DNA of 64,000 nucleotides from contig JAGWWM010000011.1 of NCBI GenBank assembly GCA_018970395.1, positions 1 through 64,000 of the forward strand, read 5' to 3'. Shown here piece after piece: positions 6,259-16,100 of this stretch (position 1 is its first letter; each line of letters begins with the position of its first letter). Origin of the DNA: Bacteroidota bacterium. Its GTDB lineage: Bacteria; Bacteroidota; Bacteroidia; Chitinophagales; Chitinophagaceae. The position numbers were made by a program, and so were the translations under genes. The notes beneath the pieces were generated by a model. That model saw only the letters and a program-made list of their open reading frames with translations. It made no database searches and had not been told where the DNA came from.

Positions 6259-7347
6259 ATGGAAACCGTAACATCATCCACCGAAAAAACTATTCAGGAA
6301 ATTTGGAACACTCGACCGCTGATTATCTCTGGTCCCTGCAGTGCGGAGACTGAAGAGCAGGTCGTTGAGACCGCAGAAAGACTTGCTAAAACAGGAAAAG
6401 TAAATGTATTAAGAGCTGGTATCTGGAAACCCCGTACCAAACCGGGCATGTTTGAAGGACATGGTGCCAAAGCTTTACCCTGGTTGCAGCGTGCTAAAAA
6501 AGCAACCGGTTTACGCACTACGGTGGAAATTGCCACAGGCAAACAGGTAGAAGATGCCCTCATGTTTGATGTGGATATACTTTGGATCGGCGCCAGAACA
6601 ACCGTGAATCCATTCAGTGTGCAGGAAGTGGCGGATGCGTTAAGAGGGGTAGACGTTCCCGTCCTAATTAAAAATCCTATCAACCCGGATCTGGAATTGT
6701 GGGGCGGCGCTGTAGAGCGTGTGGCTCGTGCAGGCATCAAAAATATTGGATTGATTCATCGTGGTTTCAGTTCCTATGGAAATACTGAATTCAGAAATGC
6801 ACCCATGTGGCATCTCGCCATTGAAATGAAACGTCGCAATCCGGAATTGCCTTTAATCAATGACCCCTCACACATCTGCGGCAGAAGAGATATCCTTCAG
6901 GAAACTTCACAACGTGCCATCGACCTTGACTTCGACGGACTTATGATTGAAAGTCATATTGATCCAGACAATGCATGGAGTGATGCTAAACAACAAATCA
7001 CGCCGGAACAAGTTGGAGAAATGCTTTCATCTATCATCTGGAGAAGAGAAGATGTAGCTTCCGAGGAATATCATGCGGCTTTGGAAAAATTAAGACAACA
7101 AATTAATCATCTCGATGATGAGTTGTTGCAAGTCCTAAGTCAGCGCATGAAAATAGCAGAAAAAATTGGTCAGTATAAAAAAGATAATAATATCACCATT
7201 CTTCAAACCAATCGTTGGAACGAAATTCTGGAAAGAGGTACTAAAGAAGGGGAGAAGAAGGGACTGAGCAGAGAGTTTATTGAAAAATATCTCGATGCGG
7301 TACATATGGAAAGTATCAATCACCAAAAGAAAGTACTCGATACTTGA
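6259..7347 (+). CDS. Bifunctional DAHP synthase / chorismate mutase
   Basis: 362 residues. Residues ~15-265 are a 3-deoxy-7-phosphoheptulonate synthase domain (SGPCSAETEEQV; AGIWKPRTKPGMFEGHG; LIHRGFSSYGN; DPSHICGRRD). Residues ~275-362 are an AroQ-type chorismate mutase domain (LRQQINHLDDELLQVLSQRMKIAEKIGQYK). The protein therefore catalyses the first shikimate step and the conversion of chorismate to prephenate. This fusion is common in Bacteroidota and explains why pheA and tyrA here lack mutase domains. The start is the ATG of METVTSST. Confidence 0.93.
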   Translation: METVTSSTEKTIQEIWNTRPLIISGPCSAETEEQVVETAERLAKTGKVNVLRAGIWKPRTKPGMFEGHGAKALPWLQRAKKATGLRTTVEIATGKQVEDALMFDVDILWIGARTTVNPFSVQEVADALRGVDVPVLIKNPINPDLELWGGAVERVARAGIKNIGLIHRGFSSYGNTEFRNAPMWHLAIEMKRRNPELPLINDPSHICGRRDILQETSQRAIDLDFDGLMIESHIDPDNAWSDAKQQITPEQVGEMLSSIIWRREDVASEEYHAALEKLRQQINHLDDELLQVLSQRMKIAEKIGQYKKDNNITILQTNRWNEILERGTKEGEKKGLSREFIEKYLDAVHMESINHQKKVLDT

Positions 7348-7357
7348 TTTCAAATTT

Positions 7358-8389
7358 ATGCCTGCAAAAACATTTACATTCGGCAAATCTTCGGTCAACT
7401 ATTATTTTAACGACAAGTTCGCTACGTTGAAAAAGATAGTTGTGCCCAATAACACTGTGTTGATCACCGATGAAAACGTATATGAAGCCCATCAATCAAA
7501 GTTCAAAGGGTGGGATACCATTGTATTGAAACCTGGCGAAGCTTATAAGAATCAGCAGACCGTTGATGAAGTGATTGTTCAACTGATTCAAAGAGGGGTT
7601 GATCGTTCTGCTACATTAGTGGGAGTTGGAGGAGGAGTGATCACTGATCTTACGGGGTATATTGCTTCTATCTACATGCGCGGAATTCGTTTTGGTTTTG
7701 TACCTACTTCAGTATTGGGATTAGTAGATGCCAGTATTGGTGGGAAGAATGGCGTTGATCTGGGAGTGTATAAAAATATGGTTGGCATCATACGTCAGCC
7801 CGCTTTTCTTTTACATGACCTGTCGCTGCTAATTTCTCTGCCTGAGAAGGAGTGGGTCAATGGCTTTGCTGAAATCATCAAACATGCCGCCATAAAAGAT
7901 GCGGAGCTGTTTAAAGAATTGTCTGTACATGATCTGGCTTACTACCGTAAAAATAAAACGGCTCTTGCCAAACTTATTGAACGCAATGCACTCATTAAAA
8001 CTAAGGTTGTACAAAATGACGAATTTGAAAAAGGAGATCGCAAGTTGCTGAATTTTGGCCATACGCTCGGACACGCCATTGAAAACATTTATGACTTGTC
8101 GCACGGACAAGCCATCTCCATCGGAATGGCCTATGCAGCGGAGTTATCGGAAAAGCTGGTTGGATACAAAGAGAAAGAAAAGTTGGTTGCTTTATTAGAT
8201 CAATATGGTTTAACAACATATACAAAGTTGGATGTAGATCAGGCATTTGAGATACTGATTAAAGATAAGAAAAAAACAGCGGGAGATATTCATTATATTC
8301 TTCTAAAGAAAAATGGGAAAGGAATTACGTATCAAATTTCTCTTAAAAAATTAAAGCCGCTTTTGAAAAGCGTGATTCATCAATTATGA
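7358..8389 (+). CDS. aroB: 3-dehydroquinate synthase
   Basis: 343 residues from the ATG at 7358 (MPAKTFTFG). An earlier in-frame ATG at 7280 would overlap the previous gene by 68 bases and add residues outside the family. Visible motifs: LVGVGGGVITDLTGYIASIYMRG (NAD binding), TSVLGLVDASIGGKNGVD, NFGHTLGHAIE (metal-binding His). The enzyme cyclises DAHP to 3-dehydroquinate. The stop overlaps the aroA start (ATGA), indicating translational coupling. Confidence 0.95.
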   Translation: MPAKTFTFGKSSVNYYFNDKFATLKKIVVPNNTVLITDENVYEAHQSKFKGWDTIVLKPGEAYKNQQTVDEVIVQLIQRGVDRSATLVGVGGGVITDLTGYIASIYMRGIRFGFVPTSVLGLVDASIGGKNGVDLGVYKNMVGIIRQPAFLLHDLSLLISLPEKEWVNGFAEIIKHAAIKDAELFKELSVHDLAYYRKNKTALAKLIERNALIKTKVVQNDEFEKGDRKLLNFGHTLGHAIENIYDLSHGQAISIGMAYAAELSEKLVGYKEKEKLVALLDQYGLTTYTKLDVDQAFEILIKDKKKTAGDIHYILLKKNGKGITYQISLKKLKPLLKSVIHQL

Positions 8390-9681
8390 ATGCAGTCATA
8401 TTTCCTTCAACCTTAAAGGGCAGCATTCGTTCGAATGCTTCTAAGAGTGCGATGCAGCGAGCTTGTGCAGCGGCTTTGATAAGCGGAGGAAAAACCATAA
8501 TACAAAATCCCGGCATCAGTAATGATGATAGGGCAGCGATGGATATTATTCAAAAGCTAGGTGTAGTTCTTGCTTTTGATGAGCAAGGAAATTTGATTGT
8601 AGAAAGCAAGGGTGTCAATCCTAAAAATTATACGATAGATTGCGGTGAATCCGGATTAAGCATTCGTATGTTTACTCCTTTGGCTGCGTTAAGTTCTGAA
8701 GAGATTATCATCACTGGTAGTGGGAGTTTAAGTTCTAGACCAATGGATTTCTTTGATCATATTTTACCGCAGCTTGGAGTATCTGTTTCATCCAAAAATG
8801 GCAAACTTCCCTTGAAAGTGAAAGGTCCGGTGAAACCTTCCAATATTGAAATTGACGGATCGCTCAGTTCGCAATTTTTAACAGGTCTTCTGATGTGTTA
8901 TGCAGTTAGTGGTGCTTCTGATGTGAGTATTATCGTCAACAATCTGAAAAGTAAGCCCTATATAGATCTTACGCTGGACGTGATGAGGAAATTTGGAATG
9001 AAGGTTCCTGAGAACAGAGATTACAGGGAGTTTTATTTTTCATCAGAGAACAAATCAAATGTATCCAATGATGCGGTTCGTTCATTTACTGTTGAGGGCG
9101 ACTGGAGTGGAGCGGCATTTTTACTGGTAGCGGGAGCTGTATCAGGTAGTGTGCGGGTACATGGACTGGATTTGCAATCCACTCAGGCAGACCGAGCCAT
9201 TATGCTGGCGCTGCAGGAGAGTGGTGCCAGGATTTCTTATTACCCTGATTACATTGAAATATCTCAATCTAAGTTAAAAGCATTTTCTTTTGATGCTACA
9301 GAGTGTCCGGATCTCTTCCCGCCATTGGTGGCTTTGGCTGCTTTCTGCGAAGGTGAAACCATGCTCGTGGGTACTAACCGCCTTACCCATAAAGAAAGTA
9401 ATCGCGCCCTTACGTTACAGGAAACCTTCGGCAGATTGGGTGTTCCTATTGAACTCAAAGACAATGTGATGCTCGTGCAAGGCGGTCAACCCGTCAAAGG
9501 TGGAATAGTTCATTCGCATCACGATCACCGTATTGCTATGGCTGCTGCGGTGGCTGCCTTAAGAGCTGAAGCGTCGGTGGAAATCGAACATGCAGAAGCC
9601 ATCAACAAATCCTATCCTGAATTTTATAATGATCTCGTGAAATTAGGAGGCAAGGTAGATTTAATGAAAACCGTATCTTAG
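8386..9681 (+). CDS. aroA: 3-phosphoshikimate 1-carboxyvinyltransferase (EPSP synthase)
   Basis: 431 residues. Motifs include SNASKSAMQRACAAALI near the N-terminus, CGESGLSIRMFTPLAAL, SSQFLTGLLM and, near the C-terminus, HDHRIAMA. These cover the shikimate-3-phosphate and PEP-binding elements of the two-domain EPSP synthase fold. It overlaps aroB by 4 bases. A 151-base gap carrying repeat unit 3 separates it from aroC. Confidence 0.95.
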   Translation: MNAVIFPSTLKGSIRSNASKSAMQRACAAALISGGKTIIQNPGISNDDRAAMDIIQKLGVVLAFDEQGNLIVESKGVNPKNYTIDCGESGLSIRMFTPLAALSSEEIIITGSGSLSSRPMDFFDHILPQLGVSVSSKNGKLPLKVKGPVKPSNIEIDGSLSSQFLTGLLMCYAVSGASDVSIIVNNLKSKPYIDLTLDVMRKFGMKVPENRDYREFYFSSENKSNVSNDAVRSFTVEGDWSGAAFLLVAGAVSGSVRVHGLDLQSTQADRAIMLALQESGARISYYPDYIEISQSKLKAFSFDATECPDLFPPLVALAAFCEGETMLVGTNRLTHKESNRALTLQETFGRLGVPIELKDNVMLVQGGQPVKGGIVHSHHDHRIAMAAAVAALRAEASVEIEHAEAINKSYPEFYNDLVKLGGKVDLMKTVS

Positions 9682-9733
9682 AACAAATTATTAATGCATC
9701 GTGCTATTAATAATAATTGAGTATTCCGAAACT

Positions 9734-9761
9734 GAGATGTTTCGCTATCGCTCAACATGAC
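9734..9761 (-). repeat. 28-bp dispersed hairpin repeat, unit 3
   Basis: Nearly identical to unit 2 (two changes in the loop), with the ATGTT/AACAT stem, in the aroA-aroC gap. No adjacent inverted partner was seen. Confidence 0.7.
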
Positions 9762-9832
9762 GTCCTTTGCGTTCTTTGTCTCTTTGTGAACTTTGTGTGA
9801 AATAATTGAATATTAATAAGTAATTGATTATT

Positions 9833-10825
9833 ATGAATTCATTTGGCCTTCTTTTTAAAGTACAGATCTTCGGAGAATCACACGGATCCTGTGTAGGAGT
9901 AGTGATTGATGGTTGTCCGGCAGGATTATCGATCGCTGCAGAAGATTTATTGCCCGATCTGGAAAGAAGAAAGGGGGGAAAGCAAAAAGGCACCACGCCT
10001 CGTCAAGAAGCCGATGAACCCATCTTCAAGAGCGGTATTTTCAATGGGGAAAGTACCGGCTTCCCGATCATGATCCTGTTTGAAAACAACAACACCCGCA
10101 GCGAAGATTATGCAAAACAAAGAAGTATCCCCCGACCCGGACATGCCGATTGGGTTGCGCATCAGAAGTTTGGCGGACATGAAGATTACAGAGGAGGCGG
10201 ACATTTCAGCGCACGTTTGACTACAGGCTTAGTCGCCGCAGGAGCCATTGCAAAAAAATTATTGAAGGGAGTAACGATACAAGCTGTCATCACTGAAATT
10301 GCTGGTGAGAAAGATATTGAGGCAGGTTTGCAAAAAGGCATTGATGCCAAGGATTCAGTAGGAGGTATTATTGAATGCAGGGTGAATGGATTGCCGGTAG
10401 GACTGGGCGAACCTTATTTTGATTCGATTGAATCAGTACTGTCTCACATGATGTTCACGATTCCCGCAGTTAGAGGAATTGAATTCGGAACCGGCTTTGA
10501 CGCAGCCAAAATGTTTGGCAGTGAGCACAATGATGCCATTGAAGATATGAATGGTACAACTCGCACCAATCACGCCGGCGGGGTAGTAGGAGGTATATCA
10601 AACGGAAATGAACTGCTGTTTCGAATTGCCATCAAACCAACCTCGTCCACACCAAAAACACAAAAAAGCTTAAATTGGGAATCTGAAATAGTAGAAGAGT
10701 TTTCTGTAAAGGGAAGACACGACTTATGTGTGGCGTTGAGAGCGCCGGTTATTGTAGAAGCCGCTACGGCCATTGTACTTGCAGATTTCATGCTCAGATC
10801 GCAAGAAATTAAAAATGTATTGTAA
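9833..10825 (+). CDS. aroC: Chorismate synthase
   Basis: 330 residues from the ATG at 9833 (MNSFGLLFK); a TTG three codons earlier is less likely. FGESHGSCVGVVIDGCPAG near the N-terminus is the family signature, and the FMN-binding segments RPGHADWVAHQKFGG and RTNHAGGVVGGISNGN are present. It converts EPSP to chorismate. The stop overlaps the ATG of the DUF952 gene (TAATG). Confidence 0.95.
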   Translation: MNSFGLLFKVQIFGESHGSCVGVVIDGCPAGLSIAAEDLLPDLERRKGGKQKGTTPRQEADEPIFKSGIFNGESTGFPIMILFENNNTRSEDYAKQRSIPRPGHADWVAHQKFGGHEDYRGGGHFSARLTTGLVAAGAIAKKLLKGVTIQAVITEIAGEKDIEAGLQKGIDAKDSVGGIIECRVNGLPVGLGEPYFDSIESVLSHMMFTIPAVRGIEFGTGFDAAKMFGSEHNDAIEDMNGTTRTNHAGGVVGGISNGNELLFRIAIKPTSSTPKTQKSLNWESEIVEEFSVKGRHDLCVALRAPVIVEAATAIVLADFMLRSQEIKNVL

Positions 10826-11127
10826 TGCCTGTCATTTATCATATCACTACCAAAGAAGCCTGGAAAGAAGCCATTGAAAATGGAGCTTATACAACACCCT
10901 CGCTCAATGAAGAAGGTTTTATCCACTGTTCGCAGGAAGGACAGATTGAAGGGGTGTTACAACGGTATTTTGCCGACAAACATGATCTCGTGAAACTTAT
11001 TATTGATACCGATAAACTGAACGTACGTTTTGTTTTCGAATGGAGCCCTTCCACCCAAGATACCTTCCCTCATGTATATGGACCGATTAACCTGGAGGCG
11101 GTGATGGAGGTGAAGGAACTGAGTTGA
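10825..11127 (+). CDS. DUF952 family protein
   Basis: 100 residues beginning MPVIYHITTKEAWKEAIENG, with GFIHCSQEGQIEGVLQRYF and FPHVYGPINLEAV. This matches the DUF952 family, small proteins with an ADP-ribosyltransferase-like fold by reputation and no established activity. It overlaps aroC by one base, so it is translated with the aromatic operon; nothing in the sequence ties it to the pathway. The stop codon lies in the arm of a 52-base hairpin (11123-11174). Confidence 0.8.
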   Translation: MPVIYHITTKEAWKEAIENGAYTTPSLNEEGFIHCSQEGQIEGVLQRYFADKHDLVKLIIDTDKLNVRFVFEWSPSTQDTFPHVYGPINLEAVMEVKELS

Positions 11128-11174
11128 TCGTTTCTCGTTGATCGAAGATTTGCGAAAAACGACCAGCGATCAAC
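11123..11174. repeat. Hairpin repeat between convergent genes
   Basis: GTTGATCG (11123-11130) matches CGATCAAC (11167-11174), and CGTTTCTCG (11129-11137) pairs with CGAAAAACG (11153-11161) with one mismatch. There is no T-tract, so it is not a standard terminator. Related sequence occurs at 13970-14032 and 16319-16347. Confidence 0.55.
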
Positions 11175-11214
11175 ACAAGACGATTCTTGGTTTTGACTTT
11201 TGCCCTTTGACTTC

Positions 11215-12480
11215 CTACCTCATCAGCACCTGAATCATACTCGGCCCCTGCTGTCTGATTTCAATCTCCTTTCCGGCTGTCATTTTATCAATAAGCTCAT
11301 TGGTATAATGACGAATACTGAGTAAGGATAAACCTTTCAAGACTGTCACTTCAAACTGGTCGGCTAAAGTGAGTGCCAGTTTTTCTATTTTATCCGGACG
11401 ATCGTCCAGACATAACTGAAGACTGACGGCATGTGTTTGTATCAAATTGGGCTTTATCTTCAATTTCGCCATCATTTCATATAAGTCGCTCATGGGTTGT
11501 TCTCCAATGAAGGAAAAGTCTTTGGTATGTAATTCGATAAGTGCCTGGTTCTGTTTCACCACAATAATAGGAGGTAGGTTTTTTACCGGAGCATTATGAA
11601 TCACCGTGCCGGGAAGGGTAGCATCGGCAAAACATTTTACGTACAGCGGAATACTTTTATTCTGCAGCGGTTTAATGGTTTTAGGATGAATCACCTGTGC
11701 GCCATAGTAAGCCATTTCAATTACTTCATCATAGTTGAGTTCACTGATATACTGTGCATCCGGAAATAATTTCGGATCTGCATTCATCACCCCTTTTACA
11801 TCCTTCCAGATACTGACTTTCTCTGCATCTAACAGGTGGGTAAAAACTGCAGCCGTATAATCACTGCCTTCTCTTCCTAGGGTAGTACTTTCGTTCTCAT
11901 CCGTACAACCTATAAATCCCTGTGTGATGATTAAATCAACATGCTTGAATACCGGTATTACAGCGGTTTGAATATTTTTTCCCGTTTGAGCAAAATCAAC
12001 TGCCGCATCTCTGAAGTTACTGTCAGTGCGCATAATGTCCCGTGCATCCAGCCATTCATTTTTTCTGCCGCTTTCATTCAGATATGCTGAAATCAACGCA
12101 GTGCTTAACAATTCGCCCTGACAAACAACCTGATCGTAGTAATAGTCATATTCCCTTACCGGTTTATCATGCAGCAACCATTCCGTTTCTGTAAATAAAG
12201 TTTTGAAATGTTCCAGCAGAACCGGTAGTTGTTCCTGTAAAAGTTCGGTGGCGGACTGAATATGCTGTTGTTTGATTTCAGCAAAAAGCTGAAGGGCTTT
12301 TTCCTGATCGCGATCGTTGTAAAAAGCATTCACGACTGCTTCGAGGGCATTGGTAGTTTTACCCATGGCGGAGATAACGATCAGAATTTTTTCTCCCCTA
12401 AACTGATCAAGAATATTTCCTACATTACGAATATTGGCTACGGTGCTCACACTGGCACCTCCGAATTTGAATACCTGCAT
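11215..12480 (-). CDS. Aspartate kinase
   Basis: 421 residues from the ATG at 12480 (MQVFKFGGASV), where KFGG is the conserved aspartokinase N-terminus. An upstream in-frame ATG would add 46 unrelated residues. TLGREGSDYTAAVF is the second signature, and the C-terminal ~120 residues (ELHTKDFSFIGEQPM onward) fit regulatory ACT domains. It phosphorylates aspartate for Lys/Met/Thr/diaminopimelate synthesis. No homoserine dehydrogenase is fused. A TATCTTTG box lies 21 bases before the start. It is convergent with the aromatic operon. Confidence 0.92.
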   Translation of the reverse strand: MQVFKFGGASVSTVANIRNVGNILDQFRGEKILIVISAMGKTTNALEAVVNAFYNDRDQEKALQLFAEIKQQHIQSATELLQEQLPVLLEHFKTLFTETEWLLHDKPVREYDYYYDQVVCQGELLSTALISAYLNESGRKNEWLDARDIMRTDSNFRDAAVDFAQTGKNIQTAVIPVFKHVDLIITQGFIGCTDENESTTLGREGSDYTAAVFTHLLDAEKVSIWKDVKGVMNADPKLFPDAQYISELNYDEVIEMAYYGAQVIHPKTIKPLQNKSIPLYVKCFADATLPGTVIHNAPVKNLPPIIVVKQNQALIELHTKDFSFIGEQPMSDLYEMMAKLKIKPNLIQTHAVSLQLCLDDRPDKIEKLALTLADQFEVTVLKGLSLLSIRHYTNELIDKMTAGKEIEIRQQGPSMIQVLMR

Positions 12481-12500
12481 GCAATCTTTTTTAAGTGGGG

Positions 12501-12508
12501 CAAAGATA
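12501..12508 (-). promoter_or_regulatory. -7 box (TATCTTTG) of the aspartate kinase gene
   Basis: Minus-strand TATCTTTG, 21 bases from the ATG; no clear -33 TTG was seen. It also supports the short start over the longer frame, which would begin upstream of the box. Confidence 0.5.
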
Positions 12509-12575
12509 AGTTCAGAATTTCTTTCCCGAATTAAACCTTTGTATCTTCCCTTAGTCAAAAACGCATTCAACAAGT

Positions 12576-13892
12576 ATGAGAAAAAAAATATTATTGTCCG
12601 GCTGGTTTGTGTTGGCATTTTTCTTTCATTCCCATGCTCAAACTATGTATTTCCCGCCGCTAAGCGGAAATTCCTGGTCAACCCTTTCTCCGCAATCGTT
12701 AGGCTGGTGTCAGAACAGAATTGATAGTTTGTACAATTATCTGGAAGACAACAACACGAAGGCATTTATCCTTTTGAAAGATGGTAAAATTGTTTTTGAA
12801 AAATATTTCGGCACGCATACCGCCACCACTCCCTGGCAATGGGCATCTGCGGGCAAGACGGTCACCGCTTTTATGCTCGGTATCGCTCAGCAGGAGAAGC
12901 GTTTATCCTTAAGCGATCCAACATCAAAATATCTTGGAAAGGGATGGACTCGTTGCACGCCTCAACAGGAGGATAAAATCACCATTTGGCATCAACTGAC
13001 CATGACTTCCGGATTGGATGACAAGGTGCCCGATCATTTTTGCACCCTGGATACCTGTCTGATCTATAAAGCAGATACCGGTACCAGATGGGCTTATCAT
13101 AACGGACCTTACACCTTGCTGGATTCGGTGATGGAAGTGGCAACCGGTACAAAACTGAATTCTTACACTACACAAAAATTAAAGAGTCTCACCGGCATGA
13201 CCGGTCAGTTTTTTAAAGTTGGTTACAATAATGTTTATTTCAGCACCGCCAGAAGCATGGCAAGATTTGGGTTGCTGATGCTGAACAAGGGAAACTGGAA
13301 TGGAACACCTATCATGACGGATACCAACTATTTTAACCAAATGATCAATACCTCTCAATCCATCAATCTTTCTTATGGTTACCTGTGGTGGTTGAACGGG
13401 AAAGCAAGTCACATGTTACCGGGTTCACAGGTTGTTTTTGATGGGTTCATGAATCCCAATGCACCGGCTGACATGTATTCGGCGATGGGTAAAGATGGTC
13501 AATTTATAAACGTGGTACCCAGTCAAAATCTGGTTTGGATTCGCATGGGCGAGGCGCCTGATAAGTTACCCGTTCCTTACTTGCTGAACAATGCTATCTG
13601 GTCTTATATCAATCAATTGAGCTGCACCGTTACAGGGGTTGAAGAAACTAATCGCAGCAAGATTAAATATCAAATTTTCCCTAATCCCTCAACCGGCCAA
13701 CTTTATTTTAATGCAGATAAAAAAGTGGTTAAAATTGCTGTATTCAATATGCAGGGACAATTATTAAAGTCCGCGAATTTCATTCGAAATTCCGGTTCTC
13801 TTTCTACGAATGATTTATCAGCCGGACAATACCTGTTGAAAGCAGATTTCTTGGGGGGCGGCAGCATCACTGAAAAGTTTTATAAACAATAA
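12576..13892 (+). CDS. Secreted serine hydrolase (beta-lactamase/class C-like) with T9SS sorting domain
   Basis: 438 residues with a signal peptide (cleavage after FFFHSHA, ~22). The core (~35-355) is a beta-lactamase-related serine hydrolase: SAGK at ~92-95 gives the SxxK nucleophile and general base, and YHN at ~171-173 is the YxN motif. Residues ~363-438 (KYQIFPNPSTGQLYFNADKK, ending in FYKQ) are a type A Por-secretion tail, indicating export through T9SS to the cell surface or medium. Its substrate is unknown; an esterase or peptidase is as likely as a beta-lactamase. It is divergent from aspartate kinase. Confidence 0.85.
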   Translation: MRKKILLSGWFVLAFFFHSHAQTMYFPPLSGNSWSTLSPQSLGWCQNRIDSLYNYLEDNNTKAFILLKDGKIVFEKYFGTHTATTPWQWASAGKTVTAFMLGIAQQEKRLSLSDPTSKYLGKGWTRCTPQQEDKITIWHQLTMTSGLDDKVPDHFCTLDTCLIYKADTGTRWAYHNGPYTLLDSVMEVATGTKLNSYTTQKLKSLTGMTGQFFKVGYNNVYFSTARSMARFGLLMLNKGNWNGTPIMTDTNYFNQMINTSQSINLSYGYLWWLNGKASHMLPGSQVVFDGFMNPNAPADMYSAMGKDGQFINVVPSQNLVWIRMGEAPDKLPVPYLLNNAIWSYINQLSCTVTGVEETNRSKIKYQIFPNPSTGQLYFNADKKVVKIAVFNMQGQLLKSANFIRNSGSLSTNDLSAGQYLLKADFLGGGSITEKFYKQ

Positions 13893-13944
13893 TCCATAAC
13901 GGTTACACCGAAGCGACTGCATAATTGTCAGTTCTATAGAGAAC

Positions 13945-14057
13945 TTTTGGCAAAAATGGCAAACAGAGTTGTTTCTCGTTTGTCGTCTATCGTTTTTCGA
14001 AAATCGATCAACGAACAACGAAAAACGAACAATGATTATTGATTTCTTCTGCCAAAA
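13945..14057. repeat. Nested inverted repeat upstream of dnaK
   Basis: Outer arms TTTTGGCA (13945-13952) and TGCCAAAA (14050-14057) enclose an imperfect inverted repeat of CGTTTTTCGTTG-like sequence (~13970-13999 against ~14003-14032). A separate 5-bp hairpin, GTTCT-ATAG-AGAAC, lies just before it at 13931-13944. The inner sequence belongs to the same family as the hairpin at 11123. It fills half of the 227-base gap before dnaK. Confidence 0.5.
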
Positions 14058-14119
14058 TTGCACTCCTTTTCCCCATGGCATTATGATTGATAATAATCTT
14101 TTAAATAAAACTCCGTAAT

Positions 14120-16027
14120 ATGGGAAAGATAATTGGAATAGACTTAGGAACCACCAACAGTTGCGTATCCGTAATGGAAGGCGCCGAACCTGTTGTAATT
14201 GCCAATGATGAAGGACGCCGCACTACCCCCAGTGTAGTGGGCTTTTTAAAAAATGGGGAAAGAAAAGTCGGGGATCCTGCGAAACGTCAGGCCATCACCA
14301 ACCCCATTAACACCATCAACTCCGTGAAGCGTTTTATGGGACGTCGCTTTGATGAAGTGGGAGAAGAAATCAAACACTGGAGTTACAAAGTAGTTCAGGG
14401 TGACAATAACACGATTCGTATTGATATTGACGGAAGACTCTATACGCCGCAGGAGATCTCTGCTATGGTATTGCAGAAAATGAAAAAAACGGCGGAAGAT
14501 TATCTCGGTCATGAGGTTACCGAAGCAGTCATTACAGTACCTGCTTATTTCAATGACGCCCAACGTCAGGCAACCAAAGAAGCCGGAGAGATTGCGGGAT
14601 TAACTGTAAAGCGAATCGTAAACGAGCCTACTGCTGCCGCTTTGGCTTATGGTTTGGATAAAAAGAACAAAGACCAAAAGATTGCTGTTTTCGACTTAGG
14701 TGGAGGCACTTTTGATATTTCCGTCCTCGAATTGGGGGATGGTGTATTTGAAGTAAAATCTACCAATGGAGATACCCATCTTGGCGGAGATGATTTTGAT
14801 AAGGTAATTATTGATTGGTTGGCAGATGAGTTTAAGTCGCAGGAAAATATGGATCTGCGCAAAGATCCGATGGCTTTACAACGTCTGAAAGAAGCGGCCG
14901 AGAAAGCTAAAATTGAATTGAGTTCTTCTTCCGAAACAGAAATCAATCTGCCCTATATCACTGCTGTCGACGGAGTACCTAAACACCTGGTATTAAAATT
15001 AACCCGCGCCAAATTCGAACAGTTAGCCGATAATTTGTTCACCCGTTGTTTAAGACCCTGCGAGCAGGCATTGAAAGATGCAGGTATGAGCTCTTCCGAT
15101 ATAGATGAAGTGATACTGGTGGGTGGAAGTACCCGTATTCCTAAAGTCCAGGAGATCGTTGAAAAATTCTTCGGCAAAAAACCCAACAGAGGGGTGAATC
15201 CGGATGAAGTGGTAGCCATCGGTGCCGGCATTCAGGGTGCGGTATTGACCGGTGAAGTAAAAGATGTGTTGCTTCTTGATGTAACTCCATTGAGTCTGGG
15301 TATTGAAACCATGGGCGGTGTAATGACTACCTTGATCGCCAGCAATACCACCATTCCTTCCAAAAAATCGGAAGTATTCAGTACCGCAGCAGACAATCAG
15401 CCCGGTGTACAGATTCATGTTTTACAGGGAGAAAGACCCATGGCAAAGGATAATAAAAGTCTGGGTGTATTCAACCTCGATGGTATTCCTCCGGCTCCGC
15501 GCGGAGTGCCTCAGATTGAAGTCACTTTCGATATTGATGCGAATGGCATTTTACAGGTAAGTGCTAAGGATAAGGGTACCGGTAAAGAACAAAAAATCAG
15601 AATTGAAGCTGGTAGTGGTTTAAGCAAAGAAGAAATTGAAAGAATGAAAAATGAAGCGAAAGCCAACGAGGCATCAGATAAGGCAGAGAAAGAAAAAATA
15701 GAAAAAATCAATTCTGCGGATAGTTTAATCTTCCAGACTGAGAAGCAGTTGAAAGAGTTTGGAGACAAAGTGAGTGCGGATAAAAAAGCGCCGATTGAAG
15801 CCGCTCTTTCTAAATTAAAAGATGCACACAAAGCACAGGATTTAGCAGCTATAGAAGCAGCAATGAATGAGTTGAATACCGCATGGACTGCAGCCAGCGA
15901 AGAGATCTATAAAGCTTCACAGCAGGCAGGGGGTGCACAGCCCGGTGCGGATGCCGGTGGTGGACAAGAAGGCGGGCAATCTGCTTCAGATAATGTGGAA
16001 GATGCTCAGTTTGAAGAGGTAAAATAA
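14120..16027 (+). CDS. dnaK: Chaperone protein DnaK (Hsp70)
   Basis: 635 residues, normal length. Nucleotide-binding domain: [17 protein letters not shown] at the N-terminus, [18 protein letters not shown] at ~190-207, [14 protein letters not shown] at ~331-344. The substrate-binding domain and helical lid follow; the tail is Gly/Gln-rich and ends in DAQFEEVK, close to the EEVD-like DnaK ends. It refolds proteins with GrpE and DnaJ, which are encoded 9 kb away at 25146-26864 rather than in the same operon. A strong terminator follows. Confidence 0.97.
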   Translation: MGKIIGIDLGTTNSCVSVMEGAEPVVIANDEGRRTTPSVVGFLKNGERKVGDPAKRQAITNPINTINSVKRFMGRRFDEVGEEIKHWSYKVVQGDNNTIRIDIDGRLYTPQEISAMVLQKMKKTAEDYLGHEVTEAVITVPAYFNDAQRQATKEAGEIAGLTVKRIVNEPTAAALAYGLDKKNKDQKIAVFDLGGGTFDISVLELGDGVFEVKSTNGDTHLGGDDFDKVIIDWLADEFKSQENMDLRKDPMALQRLKEAAEKAKIELSSSSETEINLPYITAVDGVPKHLVLKLTRAKFEQLADNLFTRCLRPCEQALKDAGMSSSDIDEVILVGGSTRIPKVQEIVEKFFGKKPNRGVNPDEVVAIGAGIQGAVLTGEVKDVLLLDVTPLSLGIETMGGVMTTLIASNTTIPSKKSEVFSTAADNQPGVQIHVLQGERPMAKDNKSLGVFNLDGIPPAPRGVPQIEVTFDIDANGILQVSAKDKGTGKEQKIRIEAGSGLSKEEIERMKNEAKANEASDKAEKEKIEKINSADSLIFQTEKQLKEFGDKVSADKKAPIEAALSKLKDAHKAQDLAAIEAAMNELNTAWTAASEEIYKASQQAGGAQPGADAGGGQEGGQSASDNVEDAQFEEVK

Positions 16028-16045
16028 GCTATATTAGACAAAAAG

Positions 16046-16080
16046 AAAAGGTGCTGTTTTAAATCAGCACCTTTTTATTT
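16046..16080 (+). terminator. Intrinsic terminator of dnaK
   Basis: An 11-bp stem (AAAAGGTGCTG 16046-16056 with CAGCACCTTTT 16065-16075), 8-base loop, T-rich 3' end. It is A/T-symmetric, so it could also act for the convergent small gene at 16101. Confidence 0.85.
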
Positions 16081-16100
16081 TAGGTTGGTAATGCCCTCGA

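Noticed and set aside
7280-7357. N-terminal extension of aroB by 26 codons
   Set aside because: It overlaps the chorismate mutase end of the previous gene and adds non-family residues before MPAKTFTFG.
12481-12618. N-terminal extension of aspartate kinase
   Set aside because: It runs through the -7 box and overlaps the divergent hydrolase gene; the family starts at MQVFKFGG.
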